DNA from: Thunnus maccoyii
Lineage: Eukaryota > Chordata > Actinopteri > Scombriformes > Scombridae
Direction: 5' to 3'
Assembly: GCF_910596095.1 (NCBI RefSeq)
Contig: NC_056550.1
Coordinates: 16,896,501-16,960,500 of the forward strand
DNA length: 64,000 nt
The notes below the pieces were generated by a model. It was not told where the DNA came from. It ran no database searches and saw only the letters and a list, made by a program, of their open reading frames with translations. This document shows positions 26,101-37,406 of this stretch, piece after piece. The position numbers were made by a program, and so were the translations under genes. How positions within the stretch are numbered: the first letter of the stretch is position 1; every line of letters starts with the position of its first letter.

Positions 26101-27410
26101 CCATATACAGACAGACAATGATGACTCATGCACAGATAATCTTCCACACCACCCTATCAGTGCTGTTAGGGAGAACCCAATCTCCAAACATGTCTCAGCA
26201 ATACTATGAACAGCACTGCATGCACTTAAAGCTTCACTCACTTCACTATTGACCACTGAACGAGCAATTCCTTGTAGTGGCTGGGAAGAAATTACACTTT
26301 CACAAAAGACAACTCGGATCTGCTTTGGTGCACACAATAATAACAACGCAGAACCTGTGTAGCAGCTATGGAGTATCTGTTTGCAGCCAGTGAACTGTCA
26401 ACAAAGAGCTGCGGCTCTAGCTATTGGTGCTGCAAGTCAAAACATGCCATGGTAGGCCAAAGGCTGTGATTGCCTGAGCAGCACCCAGCCAATCTACACA
26501 GCCCTCTCAAAACAGTGTGTACTCCCGACCATGGTAACGCTAGTATGATTGTGTAACAGCACAAGCGGTGAACTTGAAATGTAAATTGACATCATCATCA
26601 TGCTCTGTGTGTGTGACGCAAAGGAAGGACCTTGATTTTTCCAAGGTGTGTGTTTTATTCAGCAGTGTACAGTAATTACACAACACAAGAGTCACAGACT
26701 GACTGACGGGCGGAAGCCAAGTGTGTGATAGATAGCGCAGTGACTCCTTGGCATCGCCGCCTGTTTTAAAAATAAAGGAATTTCCACCACAGGAGGCGGG
26801 GGGTGGCGGGGGTGGAGGGGGGGGATGCATTTCCATGGAAGCGGCGCTAAAATGTTTTTGCGCTAACACACTGTACACCCAACACAATCGATGAGTCAGG
26901 AGGCCGAGACATACAAACACCTGTGGTCCCACTGTGCTTTACTTCACCGAAAGTGATAAACTAGTCCCAGCGCGGTGATTTCCAGCTGAAGGGCAAGTTA
27001 GTTGTTAATTACAGCTTGGCTAAAGTCCTTAATTGTCGTGAAAATGCAGTTAAGCTAGCTAACAGCAACACGGCAACTTAAATGAAGCGATACGAGTATG
27101 CAAATTAGCTGAAATATTATCATTGAATATTATTTAGCCCGCTAATGGTAGGTTTGTGATGAATACCTTCAGACATCGGGATGTCTAGAGACTTCGCATG
27201 ATAGAAAGCAGGAAAGACATGCTGGCTAGCTTCTTTTTTTCCTCCTCTCATACATGCAGCTTTCCACCTGGCAAGGTTACATTTCTCAAACATAGCTAGC
27301 TAAACTTCTTCCGCGCAAACTGCACCTCGTTATTTAAAATATATGCACGGTTGTTTAAAGAAAGCGGCTGAGTTGGAGAAAACACACTTACCTCCTTTAG
27401 ACAGAGACAT
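17150..27410 (-). CDS. map2k6: MAP kinase kinase 6 (dual-specificity kinase of the p38 pathway)
   Basis: Twelve coding exons join with consistent phase: 27392-27410, 23231-23300, 22426-22474, 22215-22328, 21847-21966, 21617-21733, 20308-20359, 20075-20202, 19606-19683, 18459-18598, 17500-17545 and 17150-17227. The product is 336 residues (human MAP2K6 is 334). It is a cytosolic kinase that phosphorylates the TGY loop of p38. Visible features are an N-terminal docking region KKRNPGLKL, the glycine loop GRGAYG, the ATP lysine in IMAVK (residue 84), HRD (179-181), DFG (199-201), and the activation Ser209 and Thr213 matching human S207/T211. The N-terminal sequence DLDSKAC and the absence of the longer MAP2K3 N-terminus favour map2k6 over map2k3. 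All donors are GT and all acceptors AG. Intron 1 is about 4.1 kb. A hAT-type MITE sits in intron 6, another in intron 1, and a Tc1-like fragment in intron 10. Residue 205 is His where human has Tyr. Confidence 0.97.
17645..17795. repeat. Interspersed fish repeat fragment in map2k6 intron 10
   Basis: It contains 'CCTCGGGCAAGACAATGAA' and 'GTGTATGTGAATAGGTGAAT' followed by 'CCACTTTGGAT'. This order is typical of a dispersed repeat common in fish, with a 'gggcaagacactgaa' core and an 'aaagcgctttgga' end. It abuts the Tc1-like fragment on its right. The class is unresolved, and the identification is from memory of the motif order. Confidence 0.6.
17808..18390 (-). mobile_element. Tc1/mariner-like transposase fragment
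   Basis: An antisense open frame of 169 codons starting at 18391 covers the C-terminal half of a Tc1-like transposase. It has the second catalytic Asp in FQDDNAPTH (codon 18143-18145) and the catalytic Glu in SPDLNPIE (codon 18032-18034), with 36 residues between them. The N-terminal DNA-binding domain and the first Asp are missing, and after LWEVL the similarity fades into a Pro/Ser stretch from a GTG-rich run. It lies wholly within map2k6 intron 10 in the same orientation as the gene, 68 bases from the exon 10 donor. No clear terminal inverted repeat pair is visible, so it is truncated and probably immobile. Confidence 0.88.
20540..20889. repeat. Probable interspersed repeat ending ATTCCTTTAA
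   Basis: The stretch ends in 'AAAATGTTGAATTATTCCTTTAA', which matches my memory of a widespread fish repeat (given here only as its ending, 'GAATTATTCCTTTAA'). It also contains the expected upstream block with 'CATCTGGCTCGTTGC'. It lies in map2k6 intron 6 directly left of the MITE at 20,898. The 20,544-20,864 minus-strand frame within it is not a gene. Confidence 0.5.
20898..21540. mobile_element. hAT-type MITE carrying a nested insertion
   Basis: The ends are perfect inverted repeats (TAGAGCTGCA at 20898, TGCAGCTCTA ending at 21540). They are flanked by a perfect 8-bp direct repeat CTTTAATA at 20890-20897 and 21541-21548. An 8-bp target duplication is the hAT signature. The outer arms (about 20898-20997 and 21446-21540) match the MITE at 25,405. 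About 450 bases between them are foreign and include a LINE 3' tail. No transposase is encoded. The element lies in map2k6 intron 6. Confidence 0.88.
20998..21445 (+). mobile_element. Insertion nested inside the MITE, including a LINE 3' tail
   Basis: This sequence interrupts the MITE. At 21,120-21,172 it reads 'CCTTGTATGTGTTCACATG' followed by 'CCAATAAAGCTGATTCTGAT', the typical 3' end of an L2-type fish LINE in plus orientation. The right part (about 21,310-21,445) contains 'TATCCGACCAAATGTGAAAT' and 'GTGAGTTATGGCG', resembling another dispersed fish repeat. Both limits are approximate, so it could be one insertion or two. Confidence 0.6.
22715..22786. repeat. Tc1-type terminal repeat remnant (short palindrome)
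   Basis: The block 'TACAGTACCAGTCAAAAGTT' followed by 'TGGACACACTTTCTCATTCA' is the well-known end of a Tc1-like fish transposon. A decayed inverted partner ('AGTGTGTTCAAACTTT') follows within 40 bases. This is a collapsed or solo-end remnant in map2k6 intron 2. Confidence 0.75.
24209..24234. repeat. (GT)n microsatellite
   Basis: A short pure GT array in map2k6 intron 1. Confidence 0.85.
25405..25675. mobile_element. hAT-type MITE, solo copy
   Basis: The 271-bp element begins AAGAGCTGCAAC and ends GTTGCAGCCCTA, imperfect inverted repeats. It is flanked by a perfect 8-bp direct repeat GATCTGAG at 25397-25404 and 25676-25683. Inside are the alternating GATTAGTTGATTGACGG / AATTAATCGG modules shared with the copy at 20,898. 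It is non-autonomous and lies in map2k6 intron 1. Confidence 0.88.
26798..26824 (+). other. G-rich run with G-quadruplex potential
   Basis: Runs of 6, 5 and 8 G, with GG spacers, occur within 27 bases on the plus strand (C-rich on the transcribed map2k6 sense strand). This is a potential quadruplex in intron 1. The call is based on composition only. Confidence 0.5.
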
Positions 27411-27725
27411 TTCCCCTTTGCTTTGATGAGGGGGAAGGGAAGCACAAAGACTTTTGCCTTTTTTTACTCCCTCCCTCCCTGCATCTACCCTTACACCCGC
27501 TCAGGATCGCTGGCTTGTCGTGCAAAAACTAGCAGCGACTAAAACAAGATGGTTCGTCTTCGTGCAATCTAAGTGCTTTAATCACCGGCTCACTAGTTCA
27601 AAGATCGATTAACAGACGAATGCACAACTTTAAATAAAGTCGGCGCGGGTGGTACAGTTCGAGTTAGTTTGCTAACAAAACCTGCACTTTTTAGGGTGGC
27701 CAAAGTCTGACAGCTGAAGGTTCCA

Positions 27726-27778
27726 ACGACGTAATGACGTATTTCCTGTCTCATACTATGCATCACGGGATGCGTAGT
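27726..27778 (-). promoter_or_regulatory. Candidate map2k6 promoter motifs (CRE-like and ACTACnnnnCCC type)
   Basis: About 320-370 bases upstream of the map2k6 start codon lie two adjacent TGACGTA/ACGTAA CRE-like half sites (27726-27741). At 27760-27778 the minus strand reads ACTACGCATCCCGTGATGC, close to the ZNF143-type promoter motif ACTAYRNNNCCCR. Both motif types are usually near vertebrate transcription starts. There is no TATA box, as expected for a broadly expressed kinase. Function is inferred. Confidence 0.5.
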
Positions 27779-27954
27779 TTCTTTGACGTGAACACTTATT
27801 CTGTAACCTAACACCCCCAAGCCAGGATATTTTCATACATTACTGTGACTAATCAAAAATACCCAACTACAGAAATTATTCACACATTTAATTTTGCCAT
27901 ATATGAGTTGCTTATTGTTAATTATTTATTTCTTTTTTTTATATTATCAAGGAC

Positions 27955-28060
27955 TACTTAATTGTGTGTATATTTTTGACTGTTATGCACCACATCAACA
28001 CCCAGGCAAATGATATCTTTGCAAACCTACTTGACAATAAACCTGATTCTGATTCTGATC
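27955..28060 (+). mobile_element. LINE 3' tail fragment
   Basis: 'TTGACTGTTATGCACCACAT' is followed by 'CTACTTGACAATAAACCTGA' and three CTGATT units, the signature 3' end of an L2-type fish LINE. It is extremely 5'-truncated and lies between map2k6 and btbd17. Confidence 0.7.
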
Positions 28061-28437
28061 ATTTTTGCCAATGCATAACATGCCACCACAGACAGATTGT
28101 ATTATCTTTTATTATATATTTATTTGTTTGTTTCAGGATGAAAACTACATACTGGTGTCATTTCTTTAAAAGCTAGATAAATTGTAGGCTACATGTAACA
28201 TTAAGTAAAAGTAAACAAAAAACCAAAGTGCTGCAATTACAGTCTCCAGTGTTTTGCATGTCAACTATGGAATACAAAGGAACACTGATAATGGGATTGC
28301 ACTTCATTTTACACAATTTGGTATGTAAACAGCAAACAACAAATATAACTATATGTCACAGAATATTAGTGCCATAAACTAAAAATCTATAATTGACTGC
28401 TTAATGGTGAAATGCATAAAATTAATAACAATGACAT

Positions 28438-28443
28438 TTTATT
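28438..28443 (-). promoter_or_regulatory. Candidate btbd17 polyadenylation signal
   Basis: AATAAA on the minus strand about 390 bases beyond the btbd17 stop codon. It implies a 3' UTR of roughly 0.4 kb. No downstream GU-rich element was assessed. Confidence 0.4.
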
Positions 28444-28834
28444 TTAAAGTAAAACTACTATAGCACCTATGCAAACAACTTTAACCATTTAATAAATTCA
28501 AGGAACAAACTGCCAGACCATACAATACCTGACCAAAATACAGTACAGTGAAGTGTTTTTTTTTCTTAGACATGAAATATTGTAAACCCACCATCATATA
28601 TGTGATAATTACTGCTAATCCATTAAACTGTGAATACTGTGAGTAGTGAATCAGACACCTCCATGCTAAATAGTTGGAAGACAACAAAATGCACAAACTA
28701 ATCAACAATGGAGATGTCCCATACCTGACGAACAAACATATGCTGTGATATGAGTGTACTTTGGAATATATGCATTGTGATTGTGTGGGTGGAAGGTGGA
28801 TAACTGATGGTGAGGCCACACCAAATTGCTGCCT

Positions 28835-31800
28835 TTACTTCCTGGCGACAAGGAGGGTATGGTAGAGAGGTTTTATTACAATGTGCAGATAGAGGGAGCT
28901 GTCGATTAGGTACTCAGATGCACGGCGCTGCAGGTCAGCATCCACCAGGAAATCCCCAGCCTCCTCAGTGCTTTGGTGGAAGTTGTAGACATGGCGAACC
29001 ACTATTTTTCCTTGCTGTCTTGCCATCACGATTACCGTCTTCTGGAAGCTCACACCGGCAAAATCTGGACTAGAAGTGGCTGGTGTAACAATGATGCGAG
29101 GTCGACCTCCATCTGTGCGGGTAGGCTGCATGGCACCCAGCTCAGTATAGGTTGACCTGGCGTTGAGTGGGAGCCAGCGAGGGGAGAAAAGGGCATTCCA
29201 TGTCACCCTTTTACTGGAGTCATGGCTGCTGGGCCCGAGCTGGGTCTGGAAGCTGAAACTACGGTCATCGCGGGTGGGGTTATTGATGATCCAAGGGGAA
29301 CCCCAGGAGGAGGACAGGTAGTTACGGGGAGTGAAAATGCTGCAGTTGACATCAAAGTACTTGGCCAATTGGATAGGTGAGGCAGAGTGGAATTGGAAAG
29401 CTAGATAGAGGAGATCACGGATAGACTCATAATACTTCAGCATGAGGGGGGATTGCTTTTGAAGACGGAAGAGATACTGAGGGGGGATCATGCCGTATCG
29501 AACAGCCCTTAGGGCACTCTCCACTGTCATACTGACAGGCTGGTTCAGGCTAATCCAGGCCTCCAGGGCCTCATAGAGCTCCAGCTCACTCTGCAAAATG
29601 AGGTCAGATCGCTGGAGCAAGGAGAGGAGCAGGTCTTCACTGATGGAACCCCATTCTTCGCTCTGCAGCACAGAAGACAAGTTCCAGGACAGGTACTGCA
29701 GGCAGCTGTCCCGCAGGGCCATGTCCCCAATTTGTAGTGCATAGTTGTACCAACCAACCACATGGCCTGCGGGGGAATCACTAGACAGATGTTGGGTCAT
29801 ATACTGGGTCAGACCCTGCTGCAAGCTCCACACATGGTACTTGCTGGCCAGCTTATGTAGAGGAATGGCCTGACCTAACCGCACAGAGATGTCGCCACAG
29901 TAAAGATACCTGAAAGAGAAAAAGCTGGAATAATCATCTAAAGTAATTGACAAAATGGTTTTTAAAGCTGTAAAGCATACTATATTTTGAAACTTGTTTT
30001 TTCTCCGCACATCTGAGTCACCAAAAAACCCACACTGATTTTAGACTACAAGCCTCAAACAGCAGGAGTAATTTTAAAATATTTCACAAAATGGAGCATC
30101 TCACTTCTCTAAATAGAAAGGAGAGAGGCAAAGTGGTGAGTGAAGACCTATAACCTTATACTTTCGGCATCTACAAGCAGCTCCACAAACTCAAACAAAA
30201 AAAGGTTTAATTTAACCCGATATACTCTAAACAAATGATTACAACCCGAGTCATCCTCACCTGATAAACTTGTCAAAGACAGCTGCACAGTCAGATGTCT
30301 CCCTCAAAACCACAGCACTGTTGTTGCGGGTGAGCAGCAGTTCCTCAAACACATCACTCTGCAGAGTGAGAACCAGGCTGTGGGCCTGGATCACCTTCAC
30401 CTCGTCCGTGTTGATGGTCTCCAGACGGAGAATGATATCACTACCGTTCCCCATGGCCAGTAGGGTCTCCATGCGCTGCACCAAACTCATGGAGTGATTC
30501 AGCACCGTTGCACCATTGTCCAATGCTACCTCCTGCTTCAGGGCAGCTGTGGAAAAAAAAGATGGTGGTCGAGCAACACCTGACAGAAACAAAATCGTCA
30601 CTTTTTATATTCATTCATTCTTTTACATACAAGATTTTTTTAGAGAAATTATGAGATTGTTTTTGTTTGAATTTTGATAGTGCATTAAGTTTTAGTGTAT
30701 TTTCTATTTTCATCACCATAATTTGCATCAACTTGACTCTGCTTTCTGGAATTTCATCCACAGCAAGATTCATGTGCATTTGTTCTACAACTTAAATCAG
30801 ACTTGGCACCACAAGATTTGGAAAATGCACTCTGTAACCCATCTACTAAACCACAACTGATGATATGTCAGAGAAAAGCAGACTGGCAGATCCCTCTATT
30901 CTTCTCAATTAACAGAAAAAGAGAGCAACAAGCCAGGTGGCTGACTCAGAAAACCTCTGATACGTTCAGAAAAGAACCCTGAGTTTGCGGCGCCATTGCA
31001 GATGGCTGCTTCTATGGGCCCTCTTGAGCATAAGCGCAAGTGGCACATATTGGAGAATCACACATGAAAGACACAGCATGACAAGCTGCTGTTTCCATTC
31101 TGCTCTGCCACAGCCATCAGCAGCCTCATTGGCCTGTTACTGGGGGTTTAATGAGACACAGGGGGAGCACACTTGGCTCCCTCGATGCCTCACAGTCTTC
31201 ATTTCTCTACCACAATCAAGTGCCCCCACTTCAAAGTAACCTTTTTCCAATTAGCCAGCCAGAACCCTGAGCCAGCTGAGCATGGTGGAGTGGGACTGTG
31301 TATTGACAAATTATTCTGGCACAGAGTAACCAACTGAAAAAATTACCACATTCATTGCAACTGGGGAAGCCAGTATACACTATCTGTTACATAATTTACC
31401 TTTTTACATATTCTGTAAAAAAAACAAAAAAACAAAAAAAAACTTCTGAGAGATTCGAGTCCAAGTAGACAAAAAAAAGTTATGAATAAAGAATGATGCA
31501 GTGTCTCTTCCACTCCAGCTGAGAAGAACAGAAAACACTGAATAAAACAGTCCCCAAGTATTTCAGATAACATGAGTCTGTGCTCATGAGGAATTTCAAA
31601 TGAAATTTAATCTCAAAGCAGAGGAATGTGGCCTTCAATATCGGTCAAAATCAGTCAGAGTAAGATCTTCTTTAAGGAGTAAGAAAACCTTTCCCTAGGC
31701 GCTTGTACTGGACTGTATTATTGAGCCGGCACAAAGCCAGGCAGCAAATGGACTTGCCTTTCTTTCCTTGCACCCAGCAGACAGATAGATGAGGACAGGA

Positions 31801-32114
31801 TGAGTAGAACAGATAAATACCCATCCCCTGCCCTGAGGCTGGGCACGAGACACATTCATGCTGTGCCCTACTACCCACTGACAGTATGGGGGAAGCTGGA
31901 CTGAAATAGAACAATACAGCTTCCCTTACAATGTGTTTCTATAAAAAATAAAAATAAAAAAAAAGGGATGCAAAAGTGAGATGACTTTGTAGCAAACAAT
32001 TTAAACTACTGATGTCTTACCTCCGCTAACTGTGATAGAGTTGAAGTGGATTAAGAGGAGCAGAGTGCCCACATAGACCCAGGCAGGGATGCCTTGTTCA
32101 CATGAGCGCACCAT
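28835..32114 (-). CDS. btbd17: BTB/POZ domain-containing protein 17 (secreted, galectin-3-binding-protein-like)
   Basis: Three coding exons (32021-32114, 30261-30546, 28835-29909) join in phase to give 484 residues (human BTBD17 about 478). Exon 1 encodes a hydrophobic leader (GTLLLLIHF) and ends at SGG, so the protein should enter the secretory pathway. A BTB domain follows at about residues 58-165, with SDIILRL, IQAHSLVL, DVFEELL and FIRYLYCG. Next is a BACK domain at about 175-280, with WYNYALQIGDMALRDSC and LLQRSDL. The long C-terminal region is characteristic of this family. The start is the first ATG of the exon, 11 bases upstream of an out-of-frame ATG, and a TATA box lies 170 bases upstream. 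Its adjacency to gprc5c matches human 17q25.1. The molecular function is poorly known. Confidence 0.95.
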
Positions 32115-32281
32115 ATCTTCTCAGTTATTCCCTGCCTCTCTTCCTTTGTCCTTTCCCTCTCTCTCTTTCTTTCTCAGCACCACTCTTCTCCTGACCCTTC
32201 TTCTTGCTGCTGTGCCTCTGTCGTGTGCGTGCAGAAAGGTGTGTTGCCCCTTGTGTGCCGCCTGGCTCCCTGTCCCGCACT

Positions 32282-32290
32282 CTTTATATA
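32282..32290 (-). promoter_or_regulatory. btbd17 TATA box
   Basis: TATATAAAG on the minus strand, 168 bases upstream of the btbd17 start codon. It predicts a transcription start near 32,255 and a 5' UTR of about 140 bases with no intron. A TATA box fits tissue-restricted expression. Confidence 0.7.
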
Positions 32291-32299
32291 GGACGCTGG

Positions 32300-35200
32300 C
32301 CTTTCCCTGGCGCATCTCGCAACCCCACAGACTCCATTGATTGGTGGAATCTGGCAGGGGCGTTGCTATAGCGACAGCTTTGATTTTGAATTTCTCCCTT
32401 TTGGATGTTACATGGCATTGATCAGCGGCACTGGGCCAGCCAAGGACTCAGCTCAATGTTTGTTTTTTTTTTAGTTTAAAAGTCAAGGGGGTTAGGCACT
32501 ATTAACAATCAATATTAACACAGTTTCATGTTTTAATGGCACTCAGAATGCAGCAGATCTCTGGACTTTAACATTTTGTTTATGATATCAAAGTTAAGTA
32601 CAAAGGGTGCCATATAATTAGTCAATTAATTACAGCAGGTTGCCACTGAGACTATCTGCCAAATGTAATTAAGGTTCTAATATGTGTGACCAACTGCAGT
32701 CAATCAAATTTCATAATCCATTTATAGGACAGTTTTTCAGCTGAGAGCAATTACTTTTCTGATGGCATGTTAATCTAACTAATGGGAGGATAATTTCATT
32801 GGTGCTGGGTCTGCTCATGAATTTACTGGAAGCTCTGTTTATCAAATCCAAGTGCCAATCACGATTTTATGGAGTCACATAGTTGGTTCATTAACATTGA
32901 AAGGCAGTTATTTTTAGCTATCTGTGTAGAATAAGACTTTGTAAATTTCACAGTGCATCATTAAGTACATGTAAAACTATTTTCAGGTGTCATGCAACAG
33001 CAGTTGTTGCATTACAAGCCCTACAGGGTGCAGATGGCTAAATGAATGTATGTGATAGACTAATTCCAGCTGGATATGGAGTTAATGGTCTGCAGCTTTG
33101 CAGGGAACACACTAACCTCGAACTATAATAATCAATACAAAATGCTTAAACTACTCAAAGGGAGCTCAAGAGCCACATGACATGAAAGACTCACACATCC
33201 TAGAATAACATGCAGTAACTGGGATACAACAGACGGAGATGAAGCCTCTGGTCATGACCTCAGGGTTCAGAAAGATGTTTACAGTGTCAGTTAAATGAGC
33301 CTTTATTTACCACTCAGCTAGCATTGATCTGTCCTCAGAGATGGGTCAGTCAATACTGAGATCCCTGTTAAAATCTTCTCAAACAGATAAGTTCGGTATG
33401 GATGTGATATTCTTAAAAAAATCTGTGCATCTGACTAGACCATTAGTCCAATCGAAATATTTATGCTAACATGCTGCGATGGGATTAATGTGTTTAAAAT
33501 AGCTACTGTGCCCGCTATGAGACAAACAGGGAGAGACATCATTTCAGAGGGAATTAGGTTGTAGTGAAGCCGTGAGGGCTGTTGGGCTGCAGTAAAAATG
33601 CAGGAGAAGAGACATCCTGCAAGACCCCAACCTGAGCCACTGCTATGAATAACCTGACAGGTCCTCAGAGGACAGCGGTGCTTCTGAGGTGCCCTAATGA
33701 AGCCTGCTACACAAGGAGGATCATGTATGGTAGCATCTTATATCTGCTTTTATTTTGGGAGGTAGATTTATATGAATGTAATGAATTTATATGAAAGCAA
33801 ATAATGAGATTTGTGTTAACATACTGGTCTATCTGGTATAGTAACACTGTGGTGAGATTGGTTTTTCCAGCTACTAAAACACATTTCTGCAACTGCTGTG
33901 TAGCTGGAAACAGAGTGTACATTTGTAAAGGGCATGTCCTTCATTAAGGTCACATTGCTTTCTCCTTTGAGATCAGCTCCTATTAAGAATGTGCTAACAG
34001 CACCACAATGCAAAGGGGTGGGGGGGGGTGGATTGACAAACTGCTGGATTTGTAGAGCACCCCTCGGGATGAGATCCATTGAGGGATCGATGCACCACAG
34101 GGGGCTCCATCACACAGTTTAAACAGTACGTTTAGTACAGGCTGAACGCCAAAGTTGGCTTCAGCAAGGTGTCCTGGATGACCTTACTCTTGTGCTGAAC
34201 CCAGAGAGGATGCACCATCTAACCAGGATTCTAAAATATTACACAAATGGCTTTTTATATACTGTAAACACACATCTTACATGTTGAATGCATCAAGTGT
34301 CAAATAAAATAAAATATAAATTACAAAAAAAATATAAAATACATGGAATATATGGTGCATTCTGCTATTGTGTCTCACACTGACTTATTTCTATTATTTC
34401 TATAAGCATTTCTGTGTGTCACTGTATGTCAGTGCTGCACTAGTTGCATTAGGAGGCCTACCGACTCTCTTGTCTTTTTTTCTAGTTGAAACTGCAAGTA
34501 TTATAATTAAATGAGTAAGATTGATAATCAGGAAATCAGAGTAAATACTGTATATCTCAAAAATACTCCTAGCCCTACAACATGTTAAAAGTGCAAAGTG
34601 CAAAATACAAAATATTAAATTAAATATATGTCAAAGTTATTTATAAAACTAAAATGTATTTGTACCCCAGTATCTTAGCAAATTTCAGGTGTTCACATTT
34701 TTTCCAAAAAGAGCCTTGTTCTAAATATATCTTTACTTTTTGAATAGGGACAATGTAAAAGCTTAAAATCAATGGCATCAGTCAATGTTCTTATTTATCC
34801 AATGGTTGTTAAATGGCATGGCTCACAACAGATCAATAACAAGATCTATTTTATTGTGTAATCTGATTTGATTGTGTTTGACTGAAAAACACAGGAGTAC
34901 ATCTCTCCTATGACAATATTTTTCCACCAGGTGGCTCTGCAAACTGGATGCACAGTCTTCTTTCTGATGCTGACTAATCTGAAGTACTATCCTTTAACCT
35001 TAATCCTACTGATCGGGGTACTCGCAGACCCCAGAGGTATAGCTTTTGTCATATCTCACAGATGCTTTATTCTATCATTCCAATTTTTCATGGCTTTGTC
35101 AATCAATTTATTCCTAATGACTTTATATCATGACTTTATATCATTGTTGTTGTCAAAACAACAACAACAAAAAACAATGTATTGGGGTTCTGGGAGACCC

Positions 35201-36350
35201 CAGTCAAAAGAACCCAATTCCTCTTATGCAGTTTTAATAGATGGAACTATTTACTTAGTTCATGTTTGCCATGGGTCCTAATTGAAAGTATCACACACCA
35301 TCAGCGGGTGTAGGGGCACTGTCAGTCATTTTGAAGGATTTGTGGAAAGACTGTACTTGAGATAAAAGCTGCAATTTATATTAAAGAATTTTGTTTTTGT
35401 TTTTGTTTGACACAATATGCAAATTAACTGTAACTTTCCTAAATTTAGTAGCCAATCATCTGTTTTTTTTCCAGATGACATTAATCATATTAACTAATAA
35501 TGTTTTGAGAAGAAGTGAGTTAATATTTTGCTATGATGGTTGATTGTTACAGTAGTTTATTCTTGGGGACCCCAGTTGGTAGTCCTTGTTAAGTGTGTTA
35601 AATATTAAATACAAATATAAATTGTTGGTAGGATGACGGTTAAGTGAGAAAATACCTGATTATGATTAGATTTAACCTATGCCTCTTATGCACACTAAAC
35701 GGCACACATTTGAGTTATTCTTAAATTGAACAAATTAACATGGGCCTTTTGCTTTTACTTAATGCTGACAAACAGGCCTATAAACTGTTGTATGTGCAAC
35801 AGCTGATAATGTCATAAGAAAGGACCTTTAAAGACCAATCACAATACTGATCTAATCACTAAACTTATTAAAGCCATTCATCATCATCAGTCTCTTTATG
35901 ACAAACTGGTCGCAGGCTCTGGCCATGTTGAATAGCCTGTATACAAGTGGAAATGTCTCACTTGGTAGGTGAGTGGCCCCTTTGTTTGGATGTAAGCTGC
36001 CTGAAATAAATACCAGCTTTTAATCTCACAGAATATGCAAAGCTGGGAACACCAGAAAGGTCGGATATAGAGACAGAGAGGTCTGAGCTTGAGTCGTTAC
36101 AGAAGGTGTTTTCACAGAATAGTAACTGTACAGGACAATTACTTTGATGTGACTGCCGGTGAGTGGATTGTACAGTACTACATGGCTCAACAACAGCAGG
36201 GAAGGAGTGGGCGGATGGATGACTGATTCCGCCCGGAACATCCCGAGGGTTCATTAGGGGACATTTAAACGCGTGGAAATTGGTCGAATAATCTGTCTGG
36301 AGCCTGATAATACTCGCGAAAAACAAATATTTCGGCAAAGGCAACCTTTT
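32300..36350. other. Intergenic stretch between btbd17 and gprc5c
   Basis: The two genes are divergent and share about 4 kb. No coding exon is seen. Frames such as 34,910-35,281 lack recognisable domains. The human neighbours of this interval (GPR142; KIF19 beyond BTBD17) are not visible here. A G-rich run lies at 34,016-34,030. The motif GACCCCAG recurs at about 35,028, 35,194 and 35,569, without an obvious larger repeat. Confidence 0.55.
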
Positions 36351-36429
36351 TTTTTCTGAGGTGGGTTATTCTCACCGGAGTAAATTCACCTGAGTCACCT
36401 GTTGGAGCGGCGACCAGCCATCAGTCCAG
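36350..36429 (+). other. Likely non-coding first exon of gprc5c (3' limit)
   Basis: A strong donor (CCAG|GTGAGA) at 36429/36430 follows a GC-richer block with no open frame into the gene. The gprc5c coding exon opens at an acceptor (TTTTTTTTGCAG, ending 37388) 18 bases before the ATG, so an upstream 5' UTR exon is required. This is the best candidate in the preceding kilobase. The 5' limit is a guess. Confidence 0.45.
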
Positions 36430-37406
36430 GTGAGACTACCTGACGGAAAGTCACCCTTGAATCAATTACTTTCATCGTGTTTGCCTTATACACTTATAAT
36501 AATAGTTGAGTCAGGGACTTTTTAATGTGCCATTCTAAAATCAGCATAAGATTAATATTCACTGTCCTGTGAAAACCACGTAACTTCAAAATGTCAACTT
36601 TTCATGGTCTTAGAAAAAAAAAATCCACAGAAATGGGTTTTAAATGGTTTATTTAGCTAATAAGTGACAATAAGAATTTTCTAAACTCACACAGGAACAC
36701 TTAATATTTCAGTTTATATCAAAAATTCTAAATGACCAAATTTGGAGATACATGATTTTCACTGGAAAGCAACAATTCTATTTGACGACTATAAGTATTT
36801 AGGTCATACTGTAGATTAGGATATACTGTAGATTTTTGTATTTTACAGAAGAAATATTATTAAATTGACAGTGAAAAACTATTGGAAAGTTAAATACAAA
36901 ACAATCCTTCTTGACCACTTAATGACATCAGTGGGCTATATCTGCTGGAGCAGGGATGCTGAATGGGGAACATTCTGTCTCATGGTAAAAATGCTAAAAT
37001 GATGCCTCCACAAATGAAATCATGTAGTAAGTCTAGACTGTGTCTGAGATAAGAATCCATTGCACAATCATCCCATGTTGTTATTAAATGCAGGGGTTCC
37101 ACACAACTGAGATAAATTGTGTAATATATTGTGGATCATAGAGCTAACTTTATTTACTCTTCTGTGAGACAGTGTTTATGGGATATTGTGGGAATATTCT
37201 GTTTGCAGTTGAATGCAAAGTATCTAGGTTTCTTTGCATGTCTGTTTTAATAATCTGTGATGCAAATAATAATAAAGTTTGTATTTGCATGTAGAATTAC
37301 ACCGACTTCTGCAACCAAGACCTACTTGACTGAGAATCTTTGCAGTTATACATCGATAAATAATCTGTCATTCAATTTTTTTTTGCAGCATCTTTAAAAA
37401 ATCTGC

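Noticed and set aside
34910-35281. 123-codon frame with hydrophobic segments in the place where GPR142 would be expected
   Set aside because: It has no receptor signature such as DRY or NPxxY. The hydrophobicity comes from T-rich DNA, and the Gln run comes from a CAA repeat.
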